DNA of 64,000 nt from the NCBI GenBank assembly GCA_963813355.1, contig CAWEYS010000021.1, positions 79,455-143,454 of the forward strand. The letters run 5' to 3'. The notes beneath the pieces were generated by a model, which did no database searches, was not told the DNA's origin, and saw only the letters and a program-made list of their open reading frames with translations. The stretch comes from DATAGF01 sp963813355. Lineage in GTDB: Bacteria; Actinomycetota; Thermoleophilia; Miltoncostaeales; Miltoncostaeaceae. Made by a program: the position numbers and the translations under genes. Positions 30,633-39,053 of this stretch are shown piece by piece (the stretch's first letter is position 1; the number at the start of each line of letters is the position of its first letter).

Positions 30633-31537
30633 CAGTCCTCGTGATGGGCGCGGGAGCGGTGGGCTCGTACTACGGGGCGCTGCTGGCCCGCGGCGGGCAC
30701 GAGGTGACGATGGTGGCGCGTGGACCGCATCTGGAAGCCCTCCGTAGGCGCGGGACGGTGGTCGTGCGGGAGGCCGACGGGCGCGTGTGGGAGGCACCCG
30801 TCGCGGTGCGCCCCCGCCCGGACCCCGGGCCGGCCGACCTGGCGATCGTCGCCACGAAATCGCACGACACCCTAGCGGCGGCGCACGCGCTGGGGGACGC
30901 GCTCCCGGCCGGCACGCCGGTGCTCTCCCTCCAGAACGGGATCGAGAACGTGGGCCGGATCGCGGCGGCGCTCGGCCACGAGCGGGCGCTCGCCGGCGTC
31001 GCATTCGTGGGGGTGAGGATCGAGGAGCCGGGGGTCGTGGACCACCAGGCCGAGGGCTGGGTGCGGATCGGCCACCCGCACGGCCCCGAGGGCGCCCAGG
31101 CGGCGTACGAGCTCGTCGCAGGGGCCTGGGACGTGGTGCTGTCCGACGACATCGTGCGCGACCAGTGGCACAAGCTGCTCTGGAACGCCGGCTTCAACGC
31201 GATCTGCGCGGTGACGGGCGCGACGGCCGGCGAGGCCCTGGCCGTGCCGGACTCGGAGCGGCTGGTGCGCGCCGCGATGGGCGAGGTGGTGGCCGTCGCG
31301 GCGGCCCACGGGATCGCCCTGACCCAGGCCGAGGTCGACGAGATGGCCCGCCCCAACGAGGAGCTGCGCGACTACCGGCCCTCCACCGCCCGCGACCTCG
31401 ACGCCGGCAAGCGCCTCGAGCGGGACGCGCTGTGCGGCTTCCTGGCGCGCGAGGGGGCCCGCCTGGGCGTGCCGACGCCGGTCAACGCCGTGCTCGACGC
31501 CCTCCTCGCGCTGCACGAGGCTCGCGCCGTCCGCTGA
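30626..31537 (+). CDS. 2-dehydropantoate 2-reductase family protein, possibly with a CTG start
   Basis: ApbA/PanE-type reductase of about 303 residues. The Rossmann fingerprint GAGAVGSYYGALLARGGHEV is at the N-terminus. The C-terminal helical domain begins near DQWHKLLWNAGFNA, with the catalytic Lys in WHKLLWN and conserved N and S residues. The usual first beta strand needs several hydrophobic residues before GAG; starting at GTG 30641 leaves none. CTG at 30626, placed 6 nt after AGGAGGAGGG, supplies LASVLVM and fits the fold. Members make pantoate for CoA, but paralogues act on other 2-oxo acids. No other pantothenate gene is nearby. Confidence 0.85.
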   Translation: MASVLVMGAGAVGSYYGALLARGGHEVTMVARGPHLEALRRRGTVVVREADGRVWEAPVAVRPRPDPGPADLAIVATKSHDTLAAAHALGDALPAGTPVLSLQNGIENVGRIAAALGHERALAGVAFVGVRIEEPGVVDHQAEGWVRIGHPHGPEGAQAAYELVAGAWDVVLSDDIVRDQWHKLLWNAGFNAICAVTGATAGEALAVPDSERLVRAAMGEVVAVAAAHGIALTQAEVDEMARPNEELRDYRPSTARDLDAGKRLERDALCGFLAREGARLGVPTPVNAVLDALLALHEARAVR

Positions 31538-31550
31538 TTCTCCTGCTTCG

Positions 31551-31570
31551 CCGGTGATCGCTTTCACCGG
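31551..31570 (+). terminator. Perfect hairpin after the ketopantoate reductase gene
   Basis: CCGGTGA and TCACCGG form a 7-bp perfect stem with a 6-base loop, 13 bp after the stop codon. No U-run follows, so it would be a non-canonical terminator or an mRNA-end stabiliser. Confidence 0.45.
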
Positions 31571-31817
31571 GGCCCGTAAAGGTGCGATGAGAAACGTCGA
31601 CCCGGCGCGGGCCTCCCCTCGCGTCGCCCTCTCCGAAGAGAGATGTCGATTGCTGAGCGGAGGCCGCGAGAGGCTCACGCCGCCCTTCTTATCGTCGCCA
31701 CACAGTCCGCGGCTGGCGATTCGAGGGCGGTAAGAGTCCCGTGAACGCCGCGCCGGGCGGCGGGCGGGCGGCGTAGGTTCACCCCGCCAGCATCACCAGG
31801 GATGGAAGGGGGTCAGG
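31571..31817. other. Intergenic region upstream of the secreted-protein pair
   Basis: About 250 bp with visibly lower GC than its surroundings and no supported gene. It holds TAGGTT at 31774-31779 as a possible -10 and AAGGGGG at 31807-31813 as ribosome binding site for the ATG at 31818. No further structure was recognised. Confidence 0.5.
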
Positions 31818-32324
31818 ATGACGGGACGATGGTGGGTGGGGGTCGCGGCGGGCGTGGTCCTCGGCTTGGGCAGCGTCGTCGCGGTCGAGGTGGCGACCGA
31901 TGATGCGTCCGCGCAGTCGGGCTTCACGCTCTCCCGCGAGCAGCTGCGGACGAACCAGAAGATCTCGGTCGCCGCCGTCAAGCGGGTGAACCAGGCTCAG
32001 AGGGACATCGCCGCGCTCGGCGCCGCCGCGCCGCTCTACGCGGTCAGCAGCGGGGCCGTCGGCTCGAACCTGGTCCGCGGGCGCGGGGCGGTGAGCTCTC
32101 AGCTCGTCGGCGAGGGCAACTACCGGGTCAAGTTCATTCGGAACATCAGCACCTGCTCCTGGTCGGCGACCGTCGGCGACGACGTGCCGCCCATCCCGTC
32201 GGCGGCCTCGATCCGGCTCGCGCTCGACACGACCGACGTCGCCCGGACCCAGCTGATCGTGCGGACGTTCCTCGCCAACGGCAACGCCGTGAACGCCGGC
32301 TTCCACCTCCAGGTGTTCTGCTGA
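31818..32324 (+). CDS. Secreted protein of unknown function, first of a tandem pair
   Basis: A 168-residue protein with a signal peptide (WWVGVAAGVVLGLGSVVAVE, then a DDASAQ cleavage region) followed by a short helical segment containing QLRTNQKISVAAVKRVNQ. The C-terminal half is beta-rich, with GEGNYRVKFIRNISTCSW and a final residue Cys (LQVFC). The two mature-domain cysteines are well placed to form a disulfide that pins the C-terminus. The next gene encodes a paralogue and starts in the TGATG overlap. Ribosome binding site AAGGGGG. No family recognised. Confidence 0.75.
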   Translation: MTGRWWVGVAAGVVLGLGSVVAVEVATDDASAQSGFTLSREQLRTNQKISVAAVKRVNQAQRDIAALGAAAPLYAVSSGAVGSNLVRGRGAVSSQLVGEGNYRVKFIRNISTCSWSATVGDDVPPIPSAASIRLALDTTDVARTQLIVRTFLANGNAVNAGFHLQVFC

Positions 32325-32944
32325 TGCGGACGCGGTGGTGGGCCGGGGTCGCGGCCGGCGTCGTCCTGGGGCTGGCCGTCGTCGTCGGCGTCGAGGCCGG
32401 CACGGACGACGCGTCGGCCCAGGGCGGCTTCGCCGCGACGGCCGAGCAGCTCCGCACCAACCAGCGGATCTCGATCGCCGCGGTGCGCCGCAGCAACGAG
32501 GCCCTGAACCTCCTCGACCCCATCAGGAGGCAGCCGAAGCTGCCCCAGAAGGTGCTGGGCTGGCGGACGCAGGACCTGCGCGACGGCGCCGTCTCGGCGG
32601 CGAAGATCGCCAACGGGGCCGTGTCCGACGCCAAGCTGGCGAGCTCGGTCACCAGCCGCCTCACCTCCTGGGCCGTCGTCGGGGCCAACGGGGCGCTCGC
32701 CCGCTCGAGCGGCGGGATCACGTCGCAGCGCACCGGCGAGGGCGCCTACCGCGTGGACGTCAACCGCAACGTCGGCCAGTGCGCGTGGACCGCGACGCTG
32801 GTCGTCTCGTCGGCCGCGGACCTCGGCGACATCGGCGCCGCGATCGACCCGGTGGACTCGGAGCGGCTCGTCGTCTTCACGACGGACAACGCGAACCCGC
32901 CTGTCGCCGCAGATCGGGCCTTCAACCTCCAGCTGACCTGCTGA
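32324..32944 (+). CDS. Secreted protein of unknown function, second of a tandem pair
   Basis: A 206-residue paralogue of the preceding protein with almost the same signal peptide (GVAAGVVLGL, DDASAQ) and QLRTNQRISIAAV segment. It also keeps the C-terminal core GEGAYRVDVNRNVGQCAW and a terminal Cys (LQLTC). Between the helix and the core it has an insertion with DLRDGAVSAAKIANGAVS then DAKLASS, a repeat type found in trimeric beta-helical and tail-spike-like or collagen-like surface proteins. That suggests oligomerisation, which is inference. Coupled to the first gene by TGATG. Confidence 0.75.
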   Translation: MRTRWWAGVAAGVVLGLAVVVGVEAGTDDASAQGGFAATAEQLRTNQRISIAAVRRSNEALNLLDPIRRQPKLPQKVLGWRTQDLRDGAVSAAKIANGAVSDAKLASSVTSRLTSWAVVGANGALARSSGGITSQRTGEGAYRVDVNRNVGQCAWTATLVVSSAADLGDIGAAIDPVDSERLVVFTTDNANPPVAADRAFNLQLTC

Positions 32945-32959
32945 CCGAGTGGGTCCTCG

Positions 32960-33898
32960 TCAGGCGCCGAGGGCGGCGTCGGCGAGGATCCGCTCCACCA
33001 CCTCGTCGAACCCCAGCCCGGCCGCCTCGGCGGCCTTGGGCAGCAGGCTCGTGTCGGTCATGCCGGGGATCGCGTTGACCTCGAGCACCCAGAGGCGCTC
33101 GTCGGCGTCGAGCAGCATGTCCACGCGGCTCAGCCCGCGGCAGCCGAGCACCCGGAAGCACTGCAGCGCCAGGGTCGCCGCCTCCTGGGCGACGGCGTCG
33201 GAGAGGTGCGCCGGCGCCTCGAAGTCGGTGAGCCCGGGCGTGTAGCGCGCCTCGAAGTCGTAGAACTCCCGCTCGCGGGGGATCGCCTCGACGACCGGGA
33301 GCGCCCAGGGCTCGGCCGTCCCGATCACCGACACGGCCAGCTCGCGGCCCGCGACGAAGCGCTCGATGAGGACGCGGTCGTCGTAGGCGAGGGCGTTCAT
33401 CAGCGCGCCGGGGACGTCGGCCGCGGCGCCCGCCACCGTGATGCCGAGCGCGGACCCCTGCTTGGCCGGCTTGACGACCAGCGGCAGCCCGAGCCGCTCG
33501 CGGATCTCGGGGATGGCCTCGCCGGCTCCGAGCTCGCGGAAGGCGTCCTGGCTGAAGGCGTAGCCCGCCGGCGTCGGGACCCCGGCGGTGGCGAAGTGGG
33601 CCTTGGCCACGACCTTGTCCCAGGCGCGCTCGCAGGCCAGCACGCCGGGCCCGGTGTAGGGGATCTCGAGGATCTCCAGCAGCTCCTGGATCGTGCCGTC
33701 CTCGCCGCCCTTGCCGTGCAGCGCGATGAAGGCCGCCTCGGGGCGCTCGGCGCGCAGGCCGCGCACGAGGTGCTGGTCGACGTCGACCTCGAGGACGTCG
33801 TGCCCCAGCCGCCGCAGGGCGGCCTCGGCGTTGGCCCCCGAGCGCAGGCTGACCTCCCGCTCGAGCGAGCGGCCGCCCTTCAGGACGGCCACCCTCAC
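32960..33898 (-). CDS. ddl: D-alanine--D-alanine ligase
   Basis: Joins two D-alanines with ATP for peptidoglycan precursors. The 312-residue ATP-grasp protein has the N-terminal VAVLKGGRSLEREVSLRSG, the ligase signature HGKGGEDGTIQ near residue 60, the nucleotide-binding PLVVKPAKQGSALGI, and the metal-binding RVDMLLD and EVNAIPGMTDTS motifs. ATG start. It lies 58 bp downstream of the aminotransferase on the same strand, and that gap is filled by a repeated structured element. Confidence 0.96.
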   Translation of the reverse strand: MRVAVLKGGRSLEREVSLRSGANAEAALRRLGHDVLEVDVDQHLVRGLRAERPEAAFIALHGKGGEDGTIQELLEILEIPYTGPGVLACERAWDKVVAKAHFATAGVPTPAGYAFSQDAFRELGAGEAIPEIRERLGLPLVVKPAKQGSALGITVAGAAADVPGALMNALAYDDRVLIERFVAGRELAVSVIGTAEPWALPVVEAIPREREFYDFEARYTPGLTDFEAPAHLSDAVAQEAATLALQCFRVLGCRGLSRVDMLLDADERLWVLEVNAIPGMTDTSLLPKAAEAAGLGFDEVVERILADAALGA

Positions 33899-33903
33899 GA
33901 GCG

Positions 33904-33959
33904 CCGTCCCCGACGAGGGCCGGCCGCCGCCGAGAGCGGCCGAGCCCGAGGAGGCCTCA
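33904..33959 (-). repeat. Intercistronic repeat R2, copy 1
   Basis: A 56-bp element that begins at the TGA of the aminotransferase gene and ends just before the ddl start, read on the minus strand. It matches 49119-49175 (plus strand) at roughly 50 of 57 positions. The central CGGCCGC and GCGGCCG form a 7-bp stem. Orientation relative to transcription is the same in both copies. Confidence 0.75.
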
Positions 33960-35294
33960 TCGGGATTCCCCGCCCAGCGCCCGGTGCAGCTCGGTCATCT
34001 CGGCGACCGCGACCCCGAGCCGCCGCACGCCCTCGCTGATCACGGCCTCGGCGACCCCGGAGAAGTTCAGGCGCATCGCGTCGCCGCCGCGGCCGTCGAG
34101 GAACGCCCCGCGCCCGGGCACGAAGGCCACCTGGTGCCGCTCCACCGCCGAGGCCAGCAGGTTGGTCGTGTCGAGGTACTCGGGCAGGGTCGCCCAGACG
34201 AACAGGCCGCCGGAGGGCCGCGTCCAGCGCGCCTCGGGCGGCATCTCCTCCTCGAGCGCCCGCAGCATCGCGTCGCGCCGCAGCCGGTAGATGCCGTTGA
34301 GCCGGGCCACGTACTCGCGCCAGTCGTAGCGGCGCAGGTACTCGACGACGAAGCGCTGCGAGATGGTCGAGGAGGCGAGGTCGGCCGCCTGCTTGCCGAG
34401 GTTCATCTTGCGCAGCACCGCCGCCGGGGCGGCGACCCAACCGGTGCGGACGCCGGGCGCGAGGATCTTCGAGAACGTGGACAGGTAGATCACCCAGCCG
34501 GCGCCGTCGTCGAGCTCCCAGAGCGTGGGCAGCTGGTCGCCCTCGAAGCGGATCTGGCCGTAGGGGTTGTCCTCCACGATCAGCAGCTCGCGCTCGTGCG
34601 CGAGGGCGATCAGGCGCTCGCGGCGCTCCAGCGACATGGTCACGCCGCCCGGGTTCTGGAAGCTCGGGATCGTGTAGAGCAGCTTGGGCGGCCTGCCCTG
34701 CGCGGCCAGGCGGTCGAGCGCCTCCTCCACCAGGTCGATCCGCAGGCCGTCGTCGTCCATCGGCACGTGCTCGACCTCGGCCTCGTAGGTCGTGAAGCAG
34801 GGCACCGCGCCGGGGTAGGTGGGGCCCTCGGCCAGGACCGTGTCGCCGGGGTTCACGAACGTCCGGATCGAGAGGTCGATGGCCTGCTGGCCGCCGCTCG
34901 TGATCATGATGTCCTCGACGCGGGCGCGGGCGCCCTCGTGGGCCATCACGTCGACGATGCGCTCGCGCAGCTCGCCCATCCCCTCGGTGGGGCCGTACTG
35001 CAGGGAGGAGGCCAGGTAGTCGCGCGCCACGACCTCCATGACGTCGTCGAAGACCTCGCGCTCGAACGCCTCGGTGTTCGGGAAGCCCCCGGCGAGCGAG
35101 ATGATGTCGGGGCGCTCCGAGAGCGACATCAGGTCGCGCATGACCGACGAGACGATCCCCGCCGCGCGCGAGGCGAAGCGGGAGTCGTACCGGGCTGAGT
35201 CGCCCGGGGTGAGCGCGCTCTCGTGCGGCCGGTGCCGCGGCGGCGGGGTGGGCGGGCTCGTCGTGTCTCCCATCGGCGTAACGGTCGAGGTCAT
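33957..35294 (-). CDS. PLP-dependent aminotransferase, class I/II (2-aminoadipate aminotransferase-like)
   Basis: A 445-residue fold-type I enzyme. The PLP lysine is in STFSKILAPGVRTGW; SLAGGFPNTEAF and QYGPTEGMGELRERI near the N-terminus, TSGGQQAIDL, EGPTYPGA, and NPGGVTMSLERRE are characteristic of the LysN/ARO8 group that accepts 2-aminoadipate and aromatic or branched amino acids. No N-terminal DNA-binding domain is present, so it is not a MocR regulator. The ATG at 35294 follows a TAAACT hexamer by 4 nt; the first 40 residues are Pro/Thr-rich and the true start may be inside. It is followed by repeat R2 and ddl. Confidence 0.88.
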   Translation of the reverse strand: MTSTVTPMGDTTSPPTPPPRHRPHESALTPGDSARYDSRFASRAAGIVSSVMRDLMSLSERPDIISLAGGFPNTEAFEREVFDDVMEVVARDYLASSLQYGPTEGMGELRERIVDVMAHEGARARVEDIMITSGGQQAIDLSIRTFVNPGDTVLAEGPTYPGAVPCFTTYEAEVEHVPMDDDGLRIDLVEEALDRLAAQGRPPKLLYTIPSFQNPGGVTMSLERRERLIALAHERELLIVEDNPYGQIRFEGDQLPTLWELDDGAGWVIYLSTFSKILAPGVRTGWVAAPAAVLRKMNLGKQAADLASSTISQRFVVEYLRRYDWREYVARLNGIYRLRRDAMLRALEEEMPPEARWTRPSGGLFVWATLPEYLDTTNLLASAVERHQVAFVPGRGAFLDGRGGDAMRLNFSGVAEAVISEGVRRLGVAVAEMTELHRALGGESR

Positions 35295-35298
35295 GGCC

Positions 35299-35304
35299 AG
35301 TTTA
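35299..35304 (-). promoter_or_regulatory. -10 hexamer for the aminotransferase gene
   Basis: TAAACT on the minus strand, ending 4 nt before the ATG at 35294. If it is used, a start codon slightly downstream (for example the ATG at 35273) becomes more likely. Divergent from the gtrA-like promoter. Confidence 0.4.
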
Positions 35305-35342
35305 GGCGCCCCGCGCGCGCCGGGCGGGCGAGGGGGCTCTGG

Positions 35343-35348
35343 TACGAT
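35343..35348 (+). promoter_or_regulatory. Leaderless-type -10 hexamer for the GtrA-like gene
   Basis: TACGAT, 8 nt before the GTG at 35357, giving a predicted leader of about 2 nt. Confidence 0.45.
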
Positions 35349-35356
35349 CGCGATCC

Positions 35357-35809
35357 GTGCCGACCCGGGATGTCCAGCCCGTGCCGTCCGCCGAGGCGCG
35401 CGTGCTGCGGGTGCCCAACATCCGCCGCGCCCAGCGCGAGGACTGGCAACAGCTCATCCGCTTCTGCGTGGTGGGCGCCTCGGGCTACTTCGTGAACCTC
35501 GCCGTGTTCACGACCCTGGTACACGCCGCCGGCGCCCACTACGCCCTCTCCGCGGTGATCGCCTTCTGCGTCGCCTGGACCAACAACTTCCTCTGGAACA
35601 AGTACTGGACCTTCCGGTGCCACGGGCTGTCGGCGATGCAGCAGGGAGCGCGGTACCTGGCGGTGAGCCTGGTCGCGCTGGGGCTGAACCTCCTGCTGCT
35701 GGAGCTGCTCATCCGGGCCGGGAGCCCGGAGGTGCCGGCCCAGGCGCTGGCGATCGCGGCCGTCATGCCGATCAATTTCCTGCTCAACCGCCGCTGGTCC
35801 TTCCGGTAG
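35357..35809 (+). CDS. GtrA-family membrane protein
   Basis: A 150-residue protein with four hydrophobic helices (about residues 35-55, 62-80, 97-115 and 122-140). The motifs RFCVVGASGYFVNL, FCVAWTNNFLWNKYWTF and the closing NFLLNRRWSF are characteristic of GtrA. GtrA-like proteins are thought to help move lipid-linked sugars across the membrane. It starts the three-gene set with two large GT-C-like membrane proteins immediately downstream, which fits that role. GTG start from a leaderless-type promoter. Confidence 0.92.
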   Translation: MPTRDVQPVPSAEARVLRVPNIRRAQREDWQQLIRFCVVGASGYFVNLAVFTTLVHAAGAHYALSAVIAFCVAWTNNFLWNKYWTFRCHGLSAMQQGARYLAVSLVALGLNLLLLELLIRAGSPEVPAQALAIAAVMPINFLLNRRWSFR

Positions 35810-35813
35810 CGGC

Positions 35814-37640
35814 GTGATCGGGGGCGTCGCCGTCGTCGCGGCGGTCGCCGCCCTGCTGGCCGGGGCCGCGCCCGCCGCCGCCCAGGCCGGCAACGCCGTG
35901 CAGGAGCCGACGCCCTCCGAGGCGGCCGGGGCCGCCGACGGCATCGTGCGCGCCGTCGGCAACCAGGCCGCGGAGATCCAGCGCGCGCTGGGGCTTCCGG
36001 CGCCCGACGCCAAGCCCTCGCTGACCGAGGACGAGGTCGAGACGATCGCCGGCACCTCGGAGCGCCTGCACGACTGGATCGACGACCGCGAGCTGTCGCG
36101 CACGGCGGTGGACTTCGACGAGACGACCCGCGTCCACACCGTCTTCTACGTCAGCGAGGACGACGAGGGGAAGGAGACCGTCGAGGCCCAGGTGCTGGTG
36201 GCCGACGAGAGCGGCGAGATCACCGAGGTGCGGACCGGGCCCCAGGTGGCCTGGTCGATGGCGCGCGGCTACGACGGCGCCTTCGGGAGGGCGATCACGC
36301 GGCCGGCGATCTGGATCCCGCTGTGCCTGCTGTTCCTGATCCCGCTGCTCCCCGCCACCCGCCCGAGGCGGCTGCTGTCATGGCGCACCCTCGACCTGCT
36401 CGCGCTGCTGTCGTTCGGCGTCTCGCTGATCTGGTTCAACCGGGGCGAGATCTACACGTCGGTGCCGCTGCAGTACCCACCGATGGTCTACCTGGCGGCG
36501 CGGCTCGCCTGGATCGCGCTTGCGCGGGCGCGGGCGGCGCGCCGGCCGGCGCCGGCCGAGGAGACCGCGCCGCCGGGCGGCCGGCGGCCGGCCTTCGGCG
36601 GGTGGCTGCCGACCTGGCTCCTGGCGACCCTGCTGGTCGCGGCGCTCGCGCTGCGCTTCGGCCTCAACGCCTTCGACTCGAACGTCATCGACGTGGGCTA
36701 CGCGGGGGTCATCGGCGCCGACAGCATCGCCCACGGCGAGACCCCGTACGGGAACATGCCGAGGGACTGCGGGACGTGCGACACGTACGGGCCGCTGACC
36801 TACGTCTCGTACGTGCCCTTCGAGCTCGCCCAGCCCTGGGAGGGCAGGTGGGACTCCCTGCCGGCGGCGCACGGGGCGGCCACGCTCTTCGACGTCCTCT
36901 GCATCGCCGGCATGTTCGCCCTCGGGTGGTCCATCTCCGGCCTCCGCCTCGGGACCGGGCTGGCGCTCGCCTGGTCGGCCTTCCCCTTCACGGCCTTCGC
37001 CCTCGAGACCAACAGCAACGACTCGCTCGTCGCCGCCGCGCTCATCTGGGGGCTGGTGCTGTTCCGGCATCCCCTCGGCCGGGGGCTCCTGCTCGGGCTG
37101 GCCCTCGCGAGCAAGTTCGCGCCGGTGGTGCTGCTGCCGCTCTGGAGCCGCCGGCCCTTCCCCCGCGGCGGCGGCGGGCTGCGCGAGGTCGCCGCCTACG
37201 TCGCCGGCCTGGCGGGCGCCGTCGTCCTCACCGGCTGGGTGCTGCTGCTCGACGGCCTGGACGGCGTGACGGCGTTCTGGTCGCGCACCATCGGCTACCA
37301 GCTCGACCGCGACTCGCCCTTCTCGATCTGGGGGCAGCACCCGGGCCTGCGCCCGGTCCAGATCGCCCTGATGGTGCTCGTGGGCGTCGCGGCGCTGGCC
37401 GTCCTGCGCTGGCCGCGGCGGCTGGACCTGCTGACCATGGCGGCGCTCTCGGGGGCCCTCATGATCGGCATCGAGCTCACCGTGACCCACTGGTTCTACC
37501 TCTACATCCCCTGGTTCCTGCCCTTCGCCCTGCTCGCGATGGTCCCGGACTGGCCGCCGCCGCGCCGCCCGGACGCGGGCACCCCCGACCCGGCCCGCGC
37601 GCCCGAGCGCGAGCCCCTCCCGGTCCCGGTGGCCTCGTGA
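35814..37640 (+). CDS. Multi-pass membrane glycosyltransferase-like protein (GT-C/GT87 type) with N-terminal exported domain
   Basis: A 608-residue protein. A signal-like helix (VAVVAAVAALLAGAAPAAAQ) is followed by about 130 residues of acidic, soluble sequence, then ten or so membrane helices from residue 165. The first large loop after a helix contains DVGYAGVIGADSIAHGETPYGN, matching the acidic-loop region of GT-C enzymes, with a CGTC pair close by. ALASKFAPVVLLPLW resembles GT87 mannosyltransferases. It probably uses a polyprenyl-phosphate sugar outside the membrane. GTG start; overlaps the next gene by GTGA. Confidence 0.75.
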   Translation: MIGGVAVVAAVAALLAGAAPAAAQAGNAVQEPTPSEAAGAADGIVRAVGNQAAEIQRALGLPAPDAKPSLTEDEVETIAGTSERLHDWIDDRELSRTAVDFDETTRVHTVFYVSEDDEGKETVEAQVLVADESGEITEVRTGPQVAWSMARGYDGAFGRAITRPAIWIPLCLLFLIPLLPATRPRRLLSWRTLDLLALLSFGVSLIWFNRGEIYTSVPLQYPPMVYLAARLAWIALARARAARRPAPAEETAPPGGRRPAFGGWLPTWLLATLLVAALALRFGLNAFDSNVIDVGYAGVIGADSIAHGETPYGNMPRDCGTCDTYGPLTYVSYVPFELAQPWEGRWDSLPAAHGAATLFDVLCIAGMFALGWSISGLRLGTGLALAWSAFPFTAFALETNSNDSLVAAALIWGLVLFRHPLGRGLLLGLALASKFAPVVLLPLWSRRPFPRGGGGLREVAAYVAGLAGAVVLTGWVLLLDGLDGVTAFWSRTIGYQLDRDSPFSIWGQHPGLRPVQIALMVLVGVAALAVLRWPRRLDLLTMAALSGALMIGIELTVTHWFYLYIPWFLPFALLAMVPDWPPPRRPDAGTPDPARAPEREPLPVPVAS

Positions 37641-38923
37641 CGTCGCGGCGCCTCATGCCCTGGGCCGTCGTGGCGCTGGCCATCGTCGTCTGGGCCGTGC
37701 CCCTGCAGCTCGTCCCGTTCTACGACCAGGGCGGGATCACCGACATCCCGACCTACCGCGCGGCCTACGAGCAGATCTCCGACGGCCAGGTGCCGTACGC
37801 CGACTTCTCGCTGGAGTACCCGCCGCTCGCGGCCGGGCTCTTCTGGCTGGCGGGCGCCCTGCCCGGCCAGTACGAGGTCGGGTTCTCGGTGCTGATGCTC
37901 GCCTGCCTCTGCGCGACGGCCCTCGGCGTGCTCGCCCTGGCGCGGACCCTCGGCCTCGACCAGCGGCGCCAGCTCCTGGCCTCCGGCGCGGTCGCCATCA
38001 GCCCGCTCCTGCTGGGCGACCTGGTGGAGACCCGCTTCGACCTCGCCCTCGCGGCGCTGGTCACCTGGACGCTCTGGGCCGCCGCCGCCGGCCGCTTCCG
38101 CCTGGCCTGGGGGCTGCTGGCCGCCGCGACGCTGCTCAAGCTGGTCCCGCTGGCCCTGGTGCCGGCGCTGCTCATCTGGCAGCGCCACCGCGCGAGCGCC
38201 CGCGCCGCGTGGGGCGGCCTCGCCGCCTGCCTCGTCATCGTGGCCGTCGTCGTGGCGCCGTTCGCCGTCGCCTCGCCATCGGGGACCTGGGACCTCGTCC
38301 AGTACCACCTCGACCGCCCGCTCCAGATCGAGTCGACCGGGGGCGCCTACCTGCTCGGCCTCCACGCGCTGGCGGACATCCCGATCACGATCGAGAACTC
38401 CTTCGGCAGCCAGGGCCTGGACGGCACCGGGCCCGCGGTGATCGCGGGCATCTCGACGGCCGTGCTCATCGGGCTGCTCTGCGCCATCGCGTGGAGCCTC
38501 TGGATCGGGCTGCGCCGCGCCCGCCCCCCGGGCGACGCGCGCCTCTTCGTCGCCGCCTGCGCCGCGACCATCGTCGCGCTGCTGGTCGCCGGCAAGGTGC
38601 TGTCGCCCCAGTTCCTCATCTGGCTGCTGCCGGTCGCCTTCCTCGTCGCCGGGCGCTACGGCCCGGCGGCCTTCGCGATCGCGGCCGCCGCGATGCTGCT
38701 CACCCTGGCCTACTTCCCCGACCGCTACTGGGATCTGGTCGCGCTCGAGCCGGTCCCCATCGCGCTGCTGGTGCTGCGCGACACCGCCCTGATCGCGCTG
38801 CTGGCGGCCTGCTGGCCGCGGCCGAGCATCGCGGGCCGGCCGCTCGGGCGGATACTCCGCAGCCCGGACGCCGACAGCCAGGGCGCCGAGCGCGCCGTGG
38901 CGGCGCGGTACCTCGCGGACTGA
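37637..38923 (+). CDS. GT87-family membrane glycosyltransferase
   Basis: A 428-residue protein with about ten hydrophobic segments. The first extracytoplasmic loop contains GGITDIPTYRAAYEQI followed by VPYADFSLEYPPLA, the acidic and Tyr-Pro pattern of polyprenol-phosphate-mannose-dependent GT87 (DUF2029) enzymes. GKVLSPQFLIWLLP near residue 320 is another family marker. Likely adds a sugar to a lipid or wall polymer outside the membrane. Translationally coupled (GTGA) to a second GT-C-like gene and preceded by gtrA-like, suggesting a small glycan pathway. Confidence 0.85.
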   Translation: MTSRRLMPWAVVALAIVVWAVPLQLVPFYDQGGITDIPTYRAAYEQISDGQVPYADFSLEYPPLAAGLFWLAGALPGQYEVGFSVLMLACLCATALGVLALARTLGLDQRRQLLASGAVAISPLLLGDLVETRFDLALAALVTWTLWAAAAGRFRLAWGLLAAATLLKLVPLALVPALLIWQRHRASARAAWGGLAACLVIVAVVVAPFAVASPSGTWDLVQYHLDRPLQIESTGGAYLLGLHALADIPITIENSFGSQGLDGTGPAVIAGISTAVLIGLLCAIAWSLWIGLRRARPPGDARLFVAACAATIVALLVAGKVLSPQFLIWLLPVAFLVAGRYGPAAFAIAAAAMLLTLAYFPDRYWDLVALEPVPIALLVLRDTALIALLAACWPRPSIAGRPLGRILRSPDADSQGAERAVAARYLAD

Positions 38924-38937
38924 CGTGACGGAGCGGC

Positions 38938-39031
38938 TGGCCGCCTCTTGCGGGCGGCCATGCGCGCCTCCGGGCCCTGGCCGGGCCCTCCGGCAGACCG
39001 GCGCACCGGCTTCGCCGGGGCGGGCGCCGGA
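38938..39031 (+). repeat. Structured repeat R1, copy 1
   Basis: About 94 bp with three potential hairpins: GGCCGCC/GGGCGGCC; GGGCCC-TGGCC-GGGCCC; and CCGGC-TTC-GCCGG inside an outer GGCGC/GCGCC stem. It matches 44338-44432 over its length at about 90 percent. Two positions differ by paired changes that keep the stems. It lies between the GT87 gene and the inferred end of ymdB. Confidence 0.8.
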
Positions 39032-39053
39032 AAAAGCACTGCAAGGACGCGGC

